Of a DNA stretch of 64,000 nucleotides, positions 35,835 through 48,550 are shown piece by piece. The notes under the pieces are model-generated. The model was not told the DNA's origin, ran no database searches, and saw only the letters and a program-made list of their open reading frames with translations. The translations under genes and the position numbers were made by a program. The DNA comes from Eutreptiella sp. 'Long Island Sound 2002' (taxonomy: Eukaryota; Euglenozoa; Euglenophyceae; Eutreptiales; Eutreptiaceae), in NCBI GenBank assembly GCA_964036045.1, contig OZ038385.1, forward strand, positions 33,549,129 to 33,613,128. The letters are read 5' to 3'. Numbering within the stretch: the stretch's first letter is position 1; each line of letters starts with the position of its first letter.

Positions 35835-36538
35835 CGCCATGCAATAAAGTGGCGTCCATTGGAGAGCGCCATGCTATAAAGTGGCGCCCAGTGGAGAGTG
35901 CCATGCAATAAGGTGGCGCCCATTGGAGAGCGCCATGCAATAAAGTGGCGCCGATTGGAGGGCGCCATGCAATTAAGTGGCGCCCATTGGAGAGCGCCAT
36001 GCAATAGAGTGGCGCTCATTGGAGAGCGCCATGCAATTAAGTGGCGCCCATTGGAGAGCGCCATGCAATAAAGTTGCGCCCATTGGAGAGTGCCATGCTA
36101 TAAAGTGGCGCCCATTGGAGAGCGCCTTGCAATAAAGTGGCGCCCATTGGAGAGCGCCATGCAATTAAGTGGCGCCCATTGGAGAGCGCCATGCAATAGA
36201 GTGGCGCCCATTGGAGAGCACCATGCAATTAAGTGGCGCCCATTGGAGAGCGCCATGCAATTAAGTGGCGCCCATTGGAGAGCGCCATGCAATTAAGTGG
36301 CGCCCGTTGGAGAGCGCCATGCAATAAAGTTTCGCCCATTGGAGAGCGCCATGCAATTAAGTGGCGCCCATTGGAGAGCGCCATGCAATAAACTTGCGCC
36401 CATTGGAGAGCGCCATGCAATTAAGTGGGACCCATTGGAGAGCGCCATGCAATAAAGTGGCGCCCATTGCAGAGCGCCATGTAATTAAGTGGCGGCCATT
36501 GGAGAGCACCATGCAATTAAGTGGCGCCCATTGCAGAG
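35835..36538. repeat. inverted segment of the 32-bp satellite (704 bp, 22 units)
   Basis: Between these points the unit reads as its reverse complement (ATGCAATAAAGTGGCGCCC...). The left junction (about 35801-35868) forms an inverted repeat with arms of about one unit and a short spacer. The right junction falls at GCAGAG/GGCGCC. Confidence 0.92.
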
Positions 36539-39101
36539 GGCGCCACTTTATAGCATGGCGCTCTCCAATGGGCGCAACTTTATTGCATGGCGGTCTCCAA
36601 TGGGCGCCACTTAATTGCATGGCGCTCTCCAATGGGCGCCACTTGATTTCATGGCGCTCTCCAATGGGCGCCACTGAATTGCATGGCGCTCTTCAATGAG
36701 CGCCACGTAATTGTATGGTGCTCCCCAATGGGCGCCACTCTATTGCATGGCGCTCTCCAACGGGCGCCATTTTATTGCATGGCACTCTCCAATGGGCGCC
36801 ACTTTATTGCATGCCGCTCTCCAATGGGCGCCACTTTATAGCATGGCGCTCTCCAAAGGGCGGCACTTTTTTGCATGGCGCTCTCCAATGGGCGCCACTT
36901 AATTGCATGGCGCTCTCCAATGGGCGCCACTCTATTGCATGGCGCTCTCTAATGGGCGCCATTTTTTTGCATGGCGCTCTCCAATGGGCGCCACTTAATT
37001 GCATGGCGCTCTCCAATGGGTGCCACTTTATAGCAAGACGCTCTCCAATGGGCGCCACTGAATTGCATGGCGCTCTTCAATGGGCCCCACTTAATTGCAT
37101 GGCGCTCTCCAATGGGCGCCACTTTATTGCATGGCGCTCTTCAATGGGCGCCACTTAATTGCCTGACGCTCTCCAATGGGCCCCACTTTATTGCATGGCG
37201 CTCTCCAATGGGCGCCACTTTATTCCATGGCGCTCTTCAACGGGCGCCACTTATTTGGCCGGCGCTCTCCAATGGGCGCCACTTTATTGCATTGTGCTCT
37301 CCAATGGGCGCCACTTAATTGCATGGCGCTCTCCAATGGGCGCCACTTCATTGCATGGCGCTCTCCAATGGGCGCCACTTAATTGCCTGGCGCTCTTCAA
37401 CGGGCGTCACTTAATTGCCTGGCGCTCTTCAACGGGCGCCACTTAATTGCATGGCGCCCTCCAATCGGCGCCACTTTATTGCATGGCGCTGTCCAATGGG
37501 CGCCACTTTATTGCATGGCGCTCTCCAATGGGCGCCACTTTATTGCATGGCGCTCTCCAATGGGCGCCACTTAATTGCATGGCGCTCTCCAATGGGCCCC
37601 ACTTAATTGCATGGCGCTCTCCAATGGGCGCCACTTTATTGCATGGCGCTCTTCAATGGGCGCCACTTAATTGCCTGACGCTCTCCAATGGGCCCCACTT
37701 TATTGCATGGCGCTCTCCAATGGGCACCACTTAATTGCATGGCGCTCTCCAATGGGCGCCACTTTATTGCATGGCGCACTCCACTGGGCGCCACTTAATT
37801 GCATGGCGCTCTCCAATGGGCCCCACTTAATTGCATGGCGCTCTCCAATGGGCGCCACTTTATTGCATGGCGCTCTTCAATGAGCGCCACTTAATTGCCT
37901 GACGCTCTCCAATGGGCCCCACTTTATTGCATGGCGCTCTCCAATGGGCGCCACTTTATTGCATGGCGCTCTTCAACGGGCGCCACTTAATTGCCTGGCG
38001 CTCTCCAATGGGCGCCACTTTATTGCATGGTGCTCTCCAATGGGCGCCACTTTATTGCATTGTGCTCTCGAATGGGCGCCACTTAATTGCATGGCGCTCT
38101 CCAATGGGCGCCACTTTATTGCATGGCGCTCTCCATTGGGCGCCACTTAATTGCCTGGCGCTCTTCAACGGGTGTCACTTAATTGCCTGGCGCTCTTCAA
38201 CGGGCGCCACTTAGTTGCATGGCGCCCTCCAATCAGCGCCACTTTATTGCATGGCGCTGTCCAATGGGCGCCACCTTTTAGCATGGCGCTCTCCAACGGG
38301 CGTCACTTAATTGCATGGCGCTCTGCAATGGGCGCCACTTTATTGCATGGCACTCTCCACTGGGCGCCACCTTATTGCATGGCGCTCTCCAATGGGCGCC
38401 ACTCAATTGCATGGCGCTCTCCAATGGGCCCCACTTAATTGCATGGCGCTCTCCAATGGGCGCCACTTTATTGCATGGTGCTCTTCAATGGGCGCCACTT
38501 AATTGCTTTGACGCTCTCCAATGGGCCCCACTTTATTGCATGGCACTCTCCACTGGGCGCCCCTTTAATGCATGGCGCTCTCCAATGGGCGCCACTTTAT
38601 TGCATGGCGCTCTCCAATGGGCGCCACTTAATTGCATGGCTCTCTCCAATGGGCCCCACTTAATTGCATGGCGCTCTCGAATGGGCGCCACTTTATTGCA
38701 TGGCGCTCTTCAATGGGCGCCACTTAATTGCCTGACGCTCTCCAATGGGCCCCACTTTATTGCATGGCGCTCTCCAATGGGCGCCACTTTATTCGATGGC
38801 ACTCTTCAACGGGCGCCACTTAATTGCCCGGCGCTCTCCAATGGGCGCCACTTTATTGCATGGCGCTCTCCAATGGGCGCCACTTTATTGCATTGTGCTC
38901 TCCAATGGGCGCCACTTAATTGCATGGCGCTCTCCAATGGGCGCCACTTTATTGCATGGCGCTCTCCAATGGGCGCCACTTAATTGCCTGGCGCTCTTCA
39001 ACGGGTGTCACTCAATTGCCTGGCGCTCTTCAACGGGCGCCACTTAATTGCATGGCGCCCTCCAATCGGCGCCACTTTATTGCATGGCGCTGTCCAATGG
39101 G

Positions 39102-39105
39102 CGCC
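39102..39105. other. junction of the 32-bp and 31-bp arrays
   Basis: The last 32-bp unit breaks at GGGCGCC and the 31-bp array starts with CGCCTCCTCC. The shared bases CGCC form a four-base microhomology. Confidence 0.7.
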
Positions 39106-40943
39106 TCCTCCCACAATCAAGTACCCCGCCTCCTCCTCCTCCCACCATCAAGTACCCCGCCTCCCCCTCCTCCCACCATCAAATACCCTGCCTCCTCCTC
39201 CTCCCACCATAAAGTACCCCGCCTCCTCCTCCTCCCACCATCAAGTACCCCGCCTCCTCCTCCTCCCACCATCAAGTACCCCGCCTCCTCCTCCTCCCAC
39301 CATCAAGTACCCCGCCTCCTCCTCCTCCCACCATCAAATACCCTGCCTCCTCCTCCTCCCACCATCAAGTACCCCGCCTCCTCCTCCTCCCATTATCAAG
39401 TACCCTGCCTCCTCCTCCTCCCACCATCAAGTACCCCGCCTCCTCCTCCTCCCACCATCAAGTACCCCGCCTCCTCCTCCTCCCATCATCAAGTACCCCG
39501 CCTCCTCCTCCTCCCATAATCAAGTACCCTGCCTCCTCCTCCTCCCACCATCAAGTACCCTGCCTCCTCCTCCTCCCACCATCAAATACCCCGCCTCCTC
39601 CTCCTCCCACCATCAAGTACCCCGCCTCCTCCTCCTCCCACCATCAAGTACCCCGCCTCCTCCTCCTCCCACCATCAAATACCCTGCCTCCTCCTCCTCC
39701 CACCATCAAGTACCCCGCCTCCTCCTCCTCCCATTATCAAGTACCCTGCCTCCTCCTCCTCCCACCATCAAGTACCCCGCCTCCTCCTCCTCCCACCATC
39801 AAGTACCCCGCCTCCTCCTCCTCCCACCATCAAGTACCCCGCCTCCTCCTCCTCCCACCATCAAATACCCTGCCTCCTCCTCCTCCCACCATCAAGTACC
39901 CTGCCTCCTCCTCCTCGCACCATCAAGTACCCTGCCTCCTCCTCCTCCCACCATCAAATACCCCGCCTCCTCCTCCTCCCACCATCAAGTACCCCGCCTC
40001 CTCCTCCTCCGACCATCAAGTACCCTGCCTCCTCCTCCTCCCGCCATCAAATAACCTGCCTCCTCCTCCTCCCACCATCAAGTACCTCGCCTCCTCCTCC
40101 TCCCACCATCCAATACCCCGCCTTCTCCTCCTCCCACCATCAAGTACCCTGCCTCCTCCTCCTCCCACCATCAAGTACCCCGCCTCCTCCTCCTCCCACC
40201 ATCAAGTACCCCGCCTCCTCCTCCTCCCACCATCAAATACCCTGCCTCCTCCTCCTCCCACCATCAAGTACCCTGCCTCCTCCTCCTCCCACCATCAAGT
40301 ACCTCGCCTCCTCCTCCTCCTACCATCAAGTACCCCAGCTCCAACTCCTCCCACCATCAAGTACCCCGCCTCCTCCTCCTCCCACCATCAGGTAGCCCGC
40401 CTCCTCCTCCTCCCACCATCAATTACCCCGCCTCCTCCTCCTCCCACCATCAAATACCCTGCCTCCTCCTCCTCCCACCATCAAGTACCCTGCCTCCTCC
40501 TCCTCCCACCATCAAGTACCCCGCCTCCTCCTCCTCCTACCATCAAGTACCCCAGCTCCACCTCCTCCCACCATCAAGTACCCCGCCTCCTCCTCCTCCC
40601 ACCATCAAGTACCCTGCCTCCTCCTCGTCCCACCATCAAATATCCCGCCTCCTCCTCCTCCCACCATCAAATACCCTGCCTCCTCCTCCTCCAACCATCG
40701 AGTACCCCGCCTCCTCCTCCTCCCACCATCAAATACCCTGCCTCCTCCTCCTCCCACCATCAAGTCCCCTGCCTCCTCGTCCTCCCACCATCAAGTACCC
40801 CGCCTCCTCCTCCTCCCACCATCAAGTACCCTGCCTCCTCCTCCTCCCACAATCAAGTACCCCGCCTCCTCCTCCTCCACCATCAAGTACCCCGCCTCCT
40901 CCTCCTCCCACCATCAAATACCCTGCCTCCTCCTCCTCCCACC

Positions 40944-43900
40944 ATAAAGTATCCCGCCTCCTCCTACTCCCACCATCAAGTACCCCGCCTCCTCCTCCTC
41001 CCACCATCAAATACCCCGCCTCCTCCTCCTCCCACCATCAAATACCCTGCCTCCTCCTCCTCCCACCATCAAGTACCCTGCCTCCTCCTCCTCCCACCAT
41101 CAAGTACCCCGCCTCCTCCTCCTCCTACCATCAAGTACCCCAGCTCCACCTCCTCCCACCATCAAGTACCCCGCCTCCTCCTCCTCCCATTATCAAGTAC
41201 CCTGCCTCCTCCTCCTCCCACCATCAAATACCCCGCCTCCTCCTCCTCCCACCATCAAGTACCCCGCCTCCTCCTCCTCCCATCATCAAGTACCCCGCCT
41301 CCTCCTCCTCCCATAATCAAGTACCCTGCCTCCTCCTCCTCCCACCATCAAGTACCCTGCCTCCTCCTCCTCCCACCATCAAATACTCCGCCTCCTCCTC
41401 GTCCCACCATCAAGTACCCCGCCTCCTCCTCCTCCCACAATCAAGTACCCCGCCTCCTCCTCCTCCCACCATCAAATACCCTGCCTCCTCCTCCTCCCAC
41501 CATCAAGTACCCCGCCTCCTCCTCCTCCCATTATCAAGTACCCTGCCTCCTCCTCCTCCCACCATCAAGTACCCCGCCTCCTCCTCCTCCCACCATCAAG
41601 TACCCCGCCTCCTCCTCCTCCCACCATCAAGTACCCCGCCTCCTCCTCCTCCCACCATCAAATACCCTGCCTCCTCCTCCTCCCACCATCAAGTACCCTG
41701 CCTCCTCCTCGTCCCACCATCAAGTACCCTGCCTCCTCCTCCTCCCACCATCAAATACCCCGCCTCCTCCTCCTCCCACCATCAAGTACCCCGCCTCCTC
41801 CTCCTCCGACCATCAAGTACCCTGCCTCCTCCTCCTCCCGCCATCAAATAACCTGCCTCCTCCTCCTCCCACCATCAAGTACCTCGCCTCCTCCTCCTCC
41901 CACCATCCAATACCCCGCCTTCTCCTCCTCCCACCATCAAGTACCCTGCCTCCTCCTCCTCCCACCATCAAGTACCCCGCCTCCTCCTCCTCCCACCATC
42001 AAGTACCCCGCCTCCTCCTCGTCCCACCATCAAATACCCTGCCTCCTCCTCCTCCCACCATCAAGTACCCTGCCTCCTCCTCCTCCCACCATCAAGTACC
42101 CCGCCTCCTCCTCCTCCTACCATCAAGTACCCCAGCTCCACCTCCTCCCACCATCAAGTACCCCGCCTCCTCCTCCTCCCACCATCAAGTACCCCGCCTC
42201 CTCCTCCTCCCACCATCAAATACCCCGCCTCCTCCTCCTCCCACCATCAAATACCCTGCCTCCTCCTCCTCCCACCATCAAGTACCCTGCCTCCTCCTCC
42301 TCCCACCATCAAGTACCCCGCCTCTTCCTCCTCCTACCATCAAGTACCCCAGCTCCACCTCCTCCCACCATCAAGTACCCCGCCTCCTCCTCCTCCCACC
42401 ATCAAGTACCCTGCCTCCTCCTCGTCCCACCATCAAATACCCCGCCTCCTCCTCCTCCCACCATCAAATACCCTGCCTCCTCCTCCTCCAACCATCGAGT
42501 ACCCCGCCTCCTCCTCCTCCCACCATCAAATACCCTGCCTCCTCCTCCTCCCACCATCAAGTCCCCTGCCTCCTCGTCCTCCCACCCTCAAGTACCCCGC
42601 CTCCTCCTCCTCCCACCATCAAGTACCCTGCCTCCTCCTCCTCCCACAATCAAGTACCCCGCCTCCTCCTCCTCCACCATCAAGTACCCCGCCTCCTCCT
42701 CCTCCCACCATCAAATACCCTGCCTCCTCCTCCTCCAACCATAAAGTATCCCGCCTCCTCCTACTCCCACCATCAAGTACCCCGCCTCCTCCTCCTCCCA
42801 CCATCAAATACCCCGCCTCCTCCTCCTCCCACCATCAAGTACCCCGCCTCCTCCTCCTCCCACCATCAAATACCCTGCCTCCTTCTCCTCCCACCATCAA
42901 GTACCCCGCCTCCGCCTCCTCCCATTATCAAGTACCCTGCCTCCTCCTCCTCCCACCATCAAGTACCCCGCCTCCTCCTCCTCCACCCATCAAGTACCCC
43001 GCCTCCTCCTCCTCCCACCATCAAGTACCCCGCCTCCTCCTCCTCCCACCATCAAGTACCCTGCCTCCTCCTCCTCCCACCATCAAGTACCCTGCCTCCT
43101 CCTCCTCCATCCATCAAGTACCCTGCCTCCTCCTCCTCCCACCATCAAGTACCCTGCCTCCTCCTCCTCCATCCATCAAGTACCCCGCCTCCTCCTCCTC
43201 CCACCATCAAATACCCTGCCTCCTCCTCCTCCCACCATAAAGTATCCCGCCTCCTCCTACTCCCACCATCAAGTACCCCGCCTCCTCCTCCTCCCACCAT
43301 CAAATACCCCGCCTCCTCCTCCTCCCACCATCAAATACCCTGCCTCCTCCTCCTCCCACCATCAAGTACCCTGCCTCCTCCTCCTCCCACCATCAAGTAC
43401 CCCGCCTCCTCCTCCTCCTACCATCAAGTACCCCAGCTCCACCTCCTCCCACCATCAAGTACCCCGCCTCCTCCTCCTCCCATTATCAAGTACCCTGCCT
43501 CCTCCTCCTCCCACCATCAAATACCCCGCCTCCTCCTCCTCCCACCATCAAGTACCCCGCCTCCTCCTCCTCCCATCATCAAGTACCCCGCCTCCTCCTC
43601 CTCCCATAATCAAGTACCCTGCCTCCTCCTCCTCCCACCATCAAGTACCCTGCCTCCTCCTCCTCCCACCATCAAATACCCCGCCTCCTCCTCCTCCCAC
43701 CATCAAGTACCCCGCCTCCTCCTCCTCCCACCATCAAATACCCTGCCTCCTCCTCCTCCCACCATCAAATACCCTGCCTCCTCCTCCTCCCACCATCAAG
43801 TACCCCGCCTCCTCCTCCTCCCATTATCAAGTACCCTGCCTCCTCCTCCTCCCACCATCAAGTACCCCGCCTCCTCCTCCTCCCACCATCAAGTACCCCG

Positions 43901-45530
43901 CCTCCTCCTCCTCCCACCATCAAGTACCCCGCCTCCTCCTCCTCCCACCATCAAATACCCTGCCTCCTCCTCCTCCCACCATCAAGTACCCTGCCTCCTC
44001 CTCGTCCCACCATCAAGTACCCTGCCTCCTCCTCCTCCCACCATCAAATACCCCGCCTCCTCCTCCTCCCACCATCAAGTACCCCGCCTCCTCCTCCTCC
44101 GACCATCAAGTACCCTGCCTCCTCCTCCTCCCGCCATCAAATAACCTGCCTCCTCCTCCTCCCACCATCAAGTACCTCGCCTCCTCCTCCTCCCACCATC
44201 CAATACCCCGCCTTCTCCTCCTCCCACCATCAAGTACCCTGCCTCCTCCTCCTCCCACCATCAAGTACCCCGCCTCCTCCTCCTCCCACCATCAAGTACC
44301 CCGCCTCCTCCTCGTCCCACCATCAAATACCCTGCCTCCTCCTCCTCCCACCATCAAGTACCCTGCCTCCTCCTCCTCCCACCATCAAGTACCCCGCCTC
44401 CTCCTCCTCCTACCATCAAGTACCCCAGCTCCACCTCCTCCCACCATCAAGTACCCCGCCTCCTCCTCCTCCCACCATCAAGTACCCCGCCTCCTCCTCC
44501 TCCCACCATCAAATACCCCGCCTCCTCCTCCTCCCACCATCAAATACCCTGCCTCCTCCTCCTCCCACCATCAAGTACCCTGCCTCCTCCTCCTCCCACC
44601 ATCAAGTACCCCGCCTCTTCCTCCTCCTACCATCAAGTACCCCAGCTCCACCTCCTCCCACCATCAAGTACCCCGCCTCCTCCTCCTCCCACCATCAAGT
44701 ACCCTGCCTCCTCCTCGTCCCACCATCAAATACCCCGCCTCCTCCTCCTCCCACCATCAAATACCCTGCCTCCTCCTCCTCCAACCATCGAGTACCCCGC
44801 CTCCTCCTCCTCCCACCATCAAATACCCTGCCTCCTCCTCCTCCCACCATCAAGTCCCCTGCCTCCTCGTCCTCCCACCCTCAAGTACCCCGCCTCCTCC
44901 TCCTCCCACCATCAAGTACCCTGCCTCCTCCTCCTCCCACAATCAAGTACCCCGCCTCCTCCTCCTCCACCATCAAGTACCCCGCCTCCTCCTCCTCCCA
45001 CCATCAAATACCCTGCCTCCTCCTCCTCCCACCATAAAGTATCCCGCCTCCTCCTACTCCCACCATCAAGTACCCCGCCTCCTCCTCCTCCCACCATCAA
45101 ATACCCCGCCTCCTCCTCCTCCCACCATCAAGTACCCCGCCTCCTCCTCCTCCCACCATTAAATACCCTGCCTCCTTCTCCTCCCACCATCAAGTACCCC
45201 GCCTCCTCCTCCTCCCATTATCAAGTACCCTGCCTCCTCCTCCTCCCACCATCAAGTACCCCGCCTCCTCCTCCTCCACCCATCAAGTACCCCGCCTCCT
45301 CCTCCTCCCACCATCAAGTACCCCGCCTCCTCCTCCTCCCACCATCAAGTACCCTGCCTCCTCCTCCTCCCACCATCAAGTACCCTGCCTCCTCCTCCTC
45401 CATCCATCAAGTACCCTGCCTCCTCCTCCTCCCACCATCAAGTACCCTGCCTCCTCCTCCTCCATCCATCAAGTACCCTGCCTCCTCCTCCTCCCACCAT
45501 CAAGTACCCCGCCTCCTCCTCCTCCGACCA
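40944..45530. repeat. tandem higher-order duplication of about 2.29 kb in the 31-bp array
   Basis: The marked unit ATAAAGTATCCC occurs at 40944, 42741, 43237 and 45034. Spacings are 1797, 496 and 1797 bp, so the block from 40944 is repeated 2293 bp later with its inner landmark. The same landmark recurs at 49517, beyond the non-LTR element. Confidence 0.75.
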
Positions 45531-45555
45531 TCAAGTACCCCGCCTCCTCCTCCTC

Positions 45556-45563
45556 CCACCATC
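45556..45563. repeat. possible target site duplication, left (CCACCATC)
   Basis: The same eight bases start the array again at 49079-49086. In a tandem array this could also be continuity of the unit, so the evidence is moderate. Confidence 0.5.
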
Positions 45564-45565
45564 GG

Positions 45566-48550
45566 CGCCTCGGCAAGCGCACCCTAGCGGTCTCCTCCGA
45601 CAACGTCACGCGCTCCCTTCTTTTCCGAGCGGGGGGGGGAGTACAGCAAGGCCTGCACCACTCCCTGCTTGAGGCGGAGGCCGGCACCCCAACCGTCCTC
45701 AACGAGACAGTTAGGTATGGCATCTACAAGGGCAGGCCCAGCAAGGCCCTGCCCCGGCACCTCGCCCGCTCCTTCCGCCCCGTCGACGTCGAGTCCGCAG
45801 CATCCGGGACCCCGTCGTATTCTCGTATCGCACCGGCCTGAGCTCAGCCTTCATGGTGCTGGTGGGCCGCGTGGCGGTCTACGTCAGTCTCCTCGAGCAC
45901 AGCTCCTGCGCGATCTGCGACTGGGACGAGTTCGACGCATACTTGCGCGTCGTGCGGGAGTTCACGCAGCACCTCCTCAACTGCCTCCCCCACGTGTGGG
46001 ACTACTCCCACTGGGCGCACTCTTTCTACAGCCGCCTCGTCATCCGAGTGATCACTCGGGAGGGGTTCGCCCCCCCTTTCTCCACAGGGGAAGGCGGCAA
46101 TCAGGGCGACGCCTTCGCGGCCCTTCACTATCAAGCACCCAGCCACGTCCTCACCCTCTCCCTCCCCGTTAACAGGTCCGTATCGCTCCCACTACACCTT
46201 CCAGGACACAGCGCCTCACTCCCGGCCACCACGCTCGTCTACAGCGATGACCGGCGCTTCCTGGCCCCCACTCTCCCCGAGGTAGTCGGCATGGCCGACG
46301 CCAGCCAAGACGCCTCCCGGCGAGCCGGGCGCATCGTGCACCCCGACAAGCTGGAGTATTTCCTCGTTCGCCTGGGGCATCAGGGCATCACCCTGGAGCG
46401 CCGTCCAGTCCCAGACACGGAGATGTTCACCAGCACCACGCCGCCCGAGCTCGTAGGTATCCCCCTTCTCCCCGAACTCCCCCTCCTCAAGGCAGCCAAC
46501 AAGTCCCTCGCCGCCCTGCGCAGAGTCCACAAATCCACAGACCGCAGCCCTGCTGCCCCAGTGCTGCGCCTCCGATCCCTGCACTCTTTTGGGCTTTCGG
46601 TCCTGGACTACGTAGCCAGCGGCGTCCTGTTCCCCCCCGACTCCCTGTGCCCCCACCAGCGGGTCACAGACAACATCTACTCAGCGGCGTACCGCCTGCC
46701 CCCCTGGGTCCACAGGTTCCTCCTCCGCCTGCCCTTATCTTCAGGCGGTTTTGGCACCCCTGACCTGGCCCTACGGTCCCTCCTGCACCTACTCACGTCC
46801 TACTTGCGGGCATCATGGAGCACCAACCTCCTGGCTGTTGCCGCGGCCCACCTGCACGTCACGCTTCCCCCCCGCGCCAGCTGGCTCCCCGAAGGGGCAC
46901 GCCTGCGCCAACAGCTACTCCCCCTGGAGGTCGCGCTGCACCCATGCCCCTCCCCGGCCCACTCCGCGTCCGTGGAGTGGCCTGAGTAGGACTGCACGCC
47001 GAACCACAGGCGGTAGAAAACGCCGACGTCGGGGTGCCACAGAACGACCCCGGCTCCCAGCCTGTGGTCAGTTTGGCTGCCGTCTGTGGCGGCGACGATG
47101 TGTTGTGCGGAGCAGAGGTGGGTGACGTCGCCCGAGCTTTGGAAGAGGACGTCATGGAGTGGTTGGCCAAGATAGCACTCTACTTCCTCCTTGGCGGCTG
47201 GAGCGGCACCGTACTTCTCGCGACCGACTCCACAGCAGCACTCACAGCCAACTTGACACGGGCTCCTCGCAATGGCACCCTTCTTCTACTCCCCTTCCGC
47301 ACCGCACTCGTCTAGCTTCAGGCGCGCGTCCTTGAGGTATGGCCGCCCGCCCAGCATGACTCCGGCGCATCCTCCCTCCTCGCCATGCTCAACGCGGAGG
47401 CCGACCGCCTGGCAGACCTGGCCGCCCGTGAGGCACGACCCTTCACCGTTCCGTGGCTCCCCCTCTTCGCCGGACGAGTTGTCTCCACCCACCAAGGCCG
47501 CCTCATCCTCAACCCGCACAAAGCGGCGGAAGCGATCTCCCGCCGCTACGCCGAGCAGGAGTACACCCGGCATTTCCCGCCGCCGGACCCCGCCTGGTCC
47601 TCCTCCCTTCTCATCGAAGCCATCGACAACGCCACCATCGAACCGCGCGCAGTTCATACCACCATGCTCCACCGCCTCCTCTCAGCCCAGCGCCAACCCC
47701 CGGGATACGGCGGAGTGGTCTGCCCCTACTGTCATCTGGCACAATCCGACGTCACCGACCACCTGATACGCCGCTGCCCCCCGTTCTTCCTCCACTACCT
47801 CACCTTGGCCTGGCGCCTCCTCCGCCACCCGCAGGTCTTCCCCCTCTCTTCGACTTCAGTGGGGTCCTCCAGCCTGCACTTGGGCGGTTTTCTGAGCACC
47901 CCGTCGCTAGTCGTTGGCCTCTCGTGGGACGCCCTGCCTGCCCCGCCCCCCGACGTCCTCGGCCGGTCCCAACGCCAGCTTCTCCTCAGCCTCAACGGCT
48001 CCTGGAAGTCCGTGAGCGACGATCCCCGTCAGCCCCCCCTCCTTCACGCCCAGCAGGCTGCCGTAGCAGCCGACCACCACGCCGCACTAGCACAGCACCC
48101 CCCCCCCCCCTACGCCAAGCCCTCGAAACAGCCCCCTCACTCTGGACCCCAGCACCGTCCCCCCCGCCGTCACCCGTGAACATCGTGCAGGCGGACTCAG
48201 CCCTCAGCCTGCGCGACAGTGTCGTGCTCGGCTGGCTCCTACGCCGCTGCCGCTCGTGGCAGCTGAGCACCAGCGCAGCACTATGCGTCCCCCTCCCGCC
48301 GGCAGCACCTCCGCAGTCCTCAGTCGCATGGGTCGTCAACGCACTTGGCACCACCCCGGGACGGGCCTCCCGGATGGCTGCCCTCGCGCCGGAGGACAGC
48401 AGCCTGGTAATTCTGGCACGCGCCAGCGACCTCCCCGACATCCAAGCGCGTCTGCCTGAACCCTTGATACCTCATGGACTGCTTGACGGGCTCACTATCG
48501 GGCGCGCCATTGGCGCGCCTTTGGACTTACACGACTGGCCAGAGCAATAA
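45566..48550 (+). pseudogene. ORF2-like protein remnant: reverse transcriptase, RNase H, zinc knuckle
   Basis: Four frame segments, broken by apparent indels. Segment 1: 45566 to about 45795 (includes GGGVQQG). Segment 2: about 45795-46989, reverse transcriptase palm with GEGGNQGDAFA (the QGD of the polymerase fold) and LVYSDDRRFL (catalytic YxDD box), then a thumb-like region, ending at TAG 46987-46989. Segment 3: 46986 to about 48105, RNase H with ATDSTAAL, then an in-frame TAG at 47313-47315, then QHDSGA and NAEADRLADLAA, then a zinc knuckle CPYC-x9-H-x4-C (near 47720-47780). Segment 4: about 48105-48550, C-terminal tail ending TAA. The shift between segments 3 and 4 falls at a run of C (48098-48111). 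Another G run (45630-45639) is also shift-prone. LINE clade not assigned; no endonuclease part is present. Confidence 0.8.

Larger units (their letters stand above)
34157..39105. repeat. 32-bp satellite array, right block (about 155 units)
   Basis: Same unit and orientation as 9425-23385, apart from the inverted segment 35835-36538. Variant-unit successions near 34420-34770 resemble those near 18360-18620 and 19770-20030 in the left block, so the retrotransposon entered an array that already had higher-order structure. No gene is seen. Confidence 0.97.
39106..45563. repeat. 31-bp C/T-rich minisatellite, block 1 (about 208 units)
   Basis: Units of 31 bp made of CCACCATCAAGTACC, then CCGCC or CTGCC, then a TCC run. 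Common variants are CAAGTAC/CAAATAC and ACCCCG/ACCCTG. Rarer marked units (CCCCAGCTCCACC, ATAAAGTATCCC, CAAATAACC) show higher-order repeats. The purine strand is rich in GGAGGAGGAGG. Long frames with Ser/Pro/Leu runs are products of the repeat, not genes. Confidence 0.97.

Noticed and set aside
9425-39105. CRISPR-like array of 32-bp repeats
   Set aside because: The repeats are contiguous with no unique spacers, in a eukaryotic retrotransposon context.
45469-45723. Frame crossing from the minisatellite into the non-LTR element on the minus strand
   Set aside because: It begins in element sequence antisense to the reverse transcriptase and ends in array repeat. A junction artefact.
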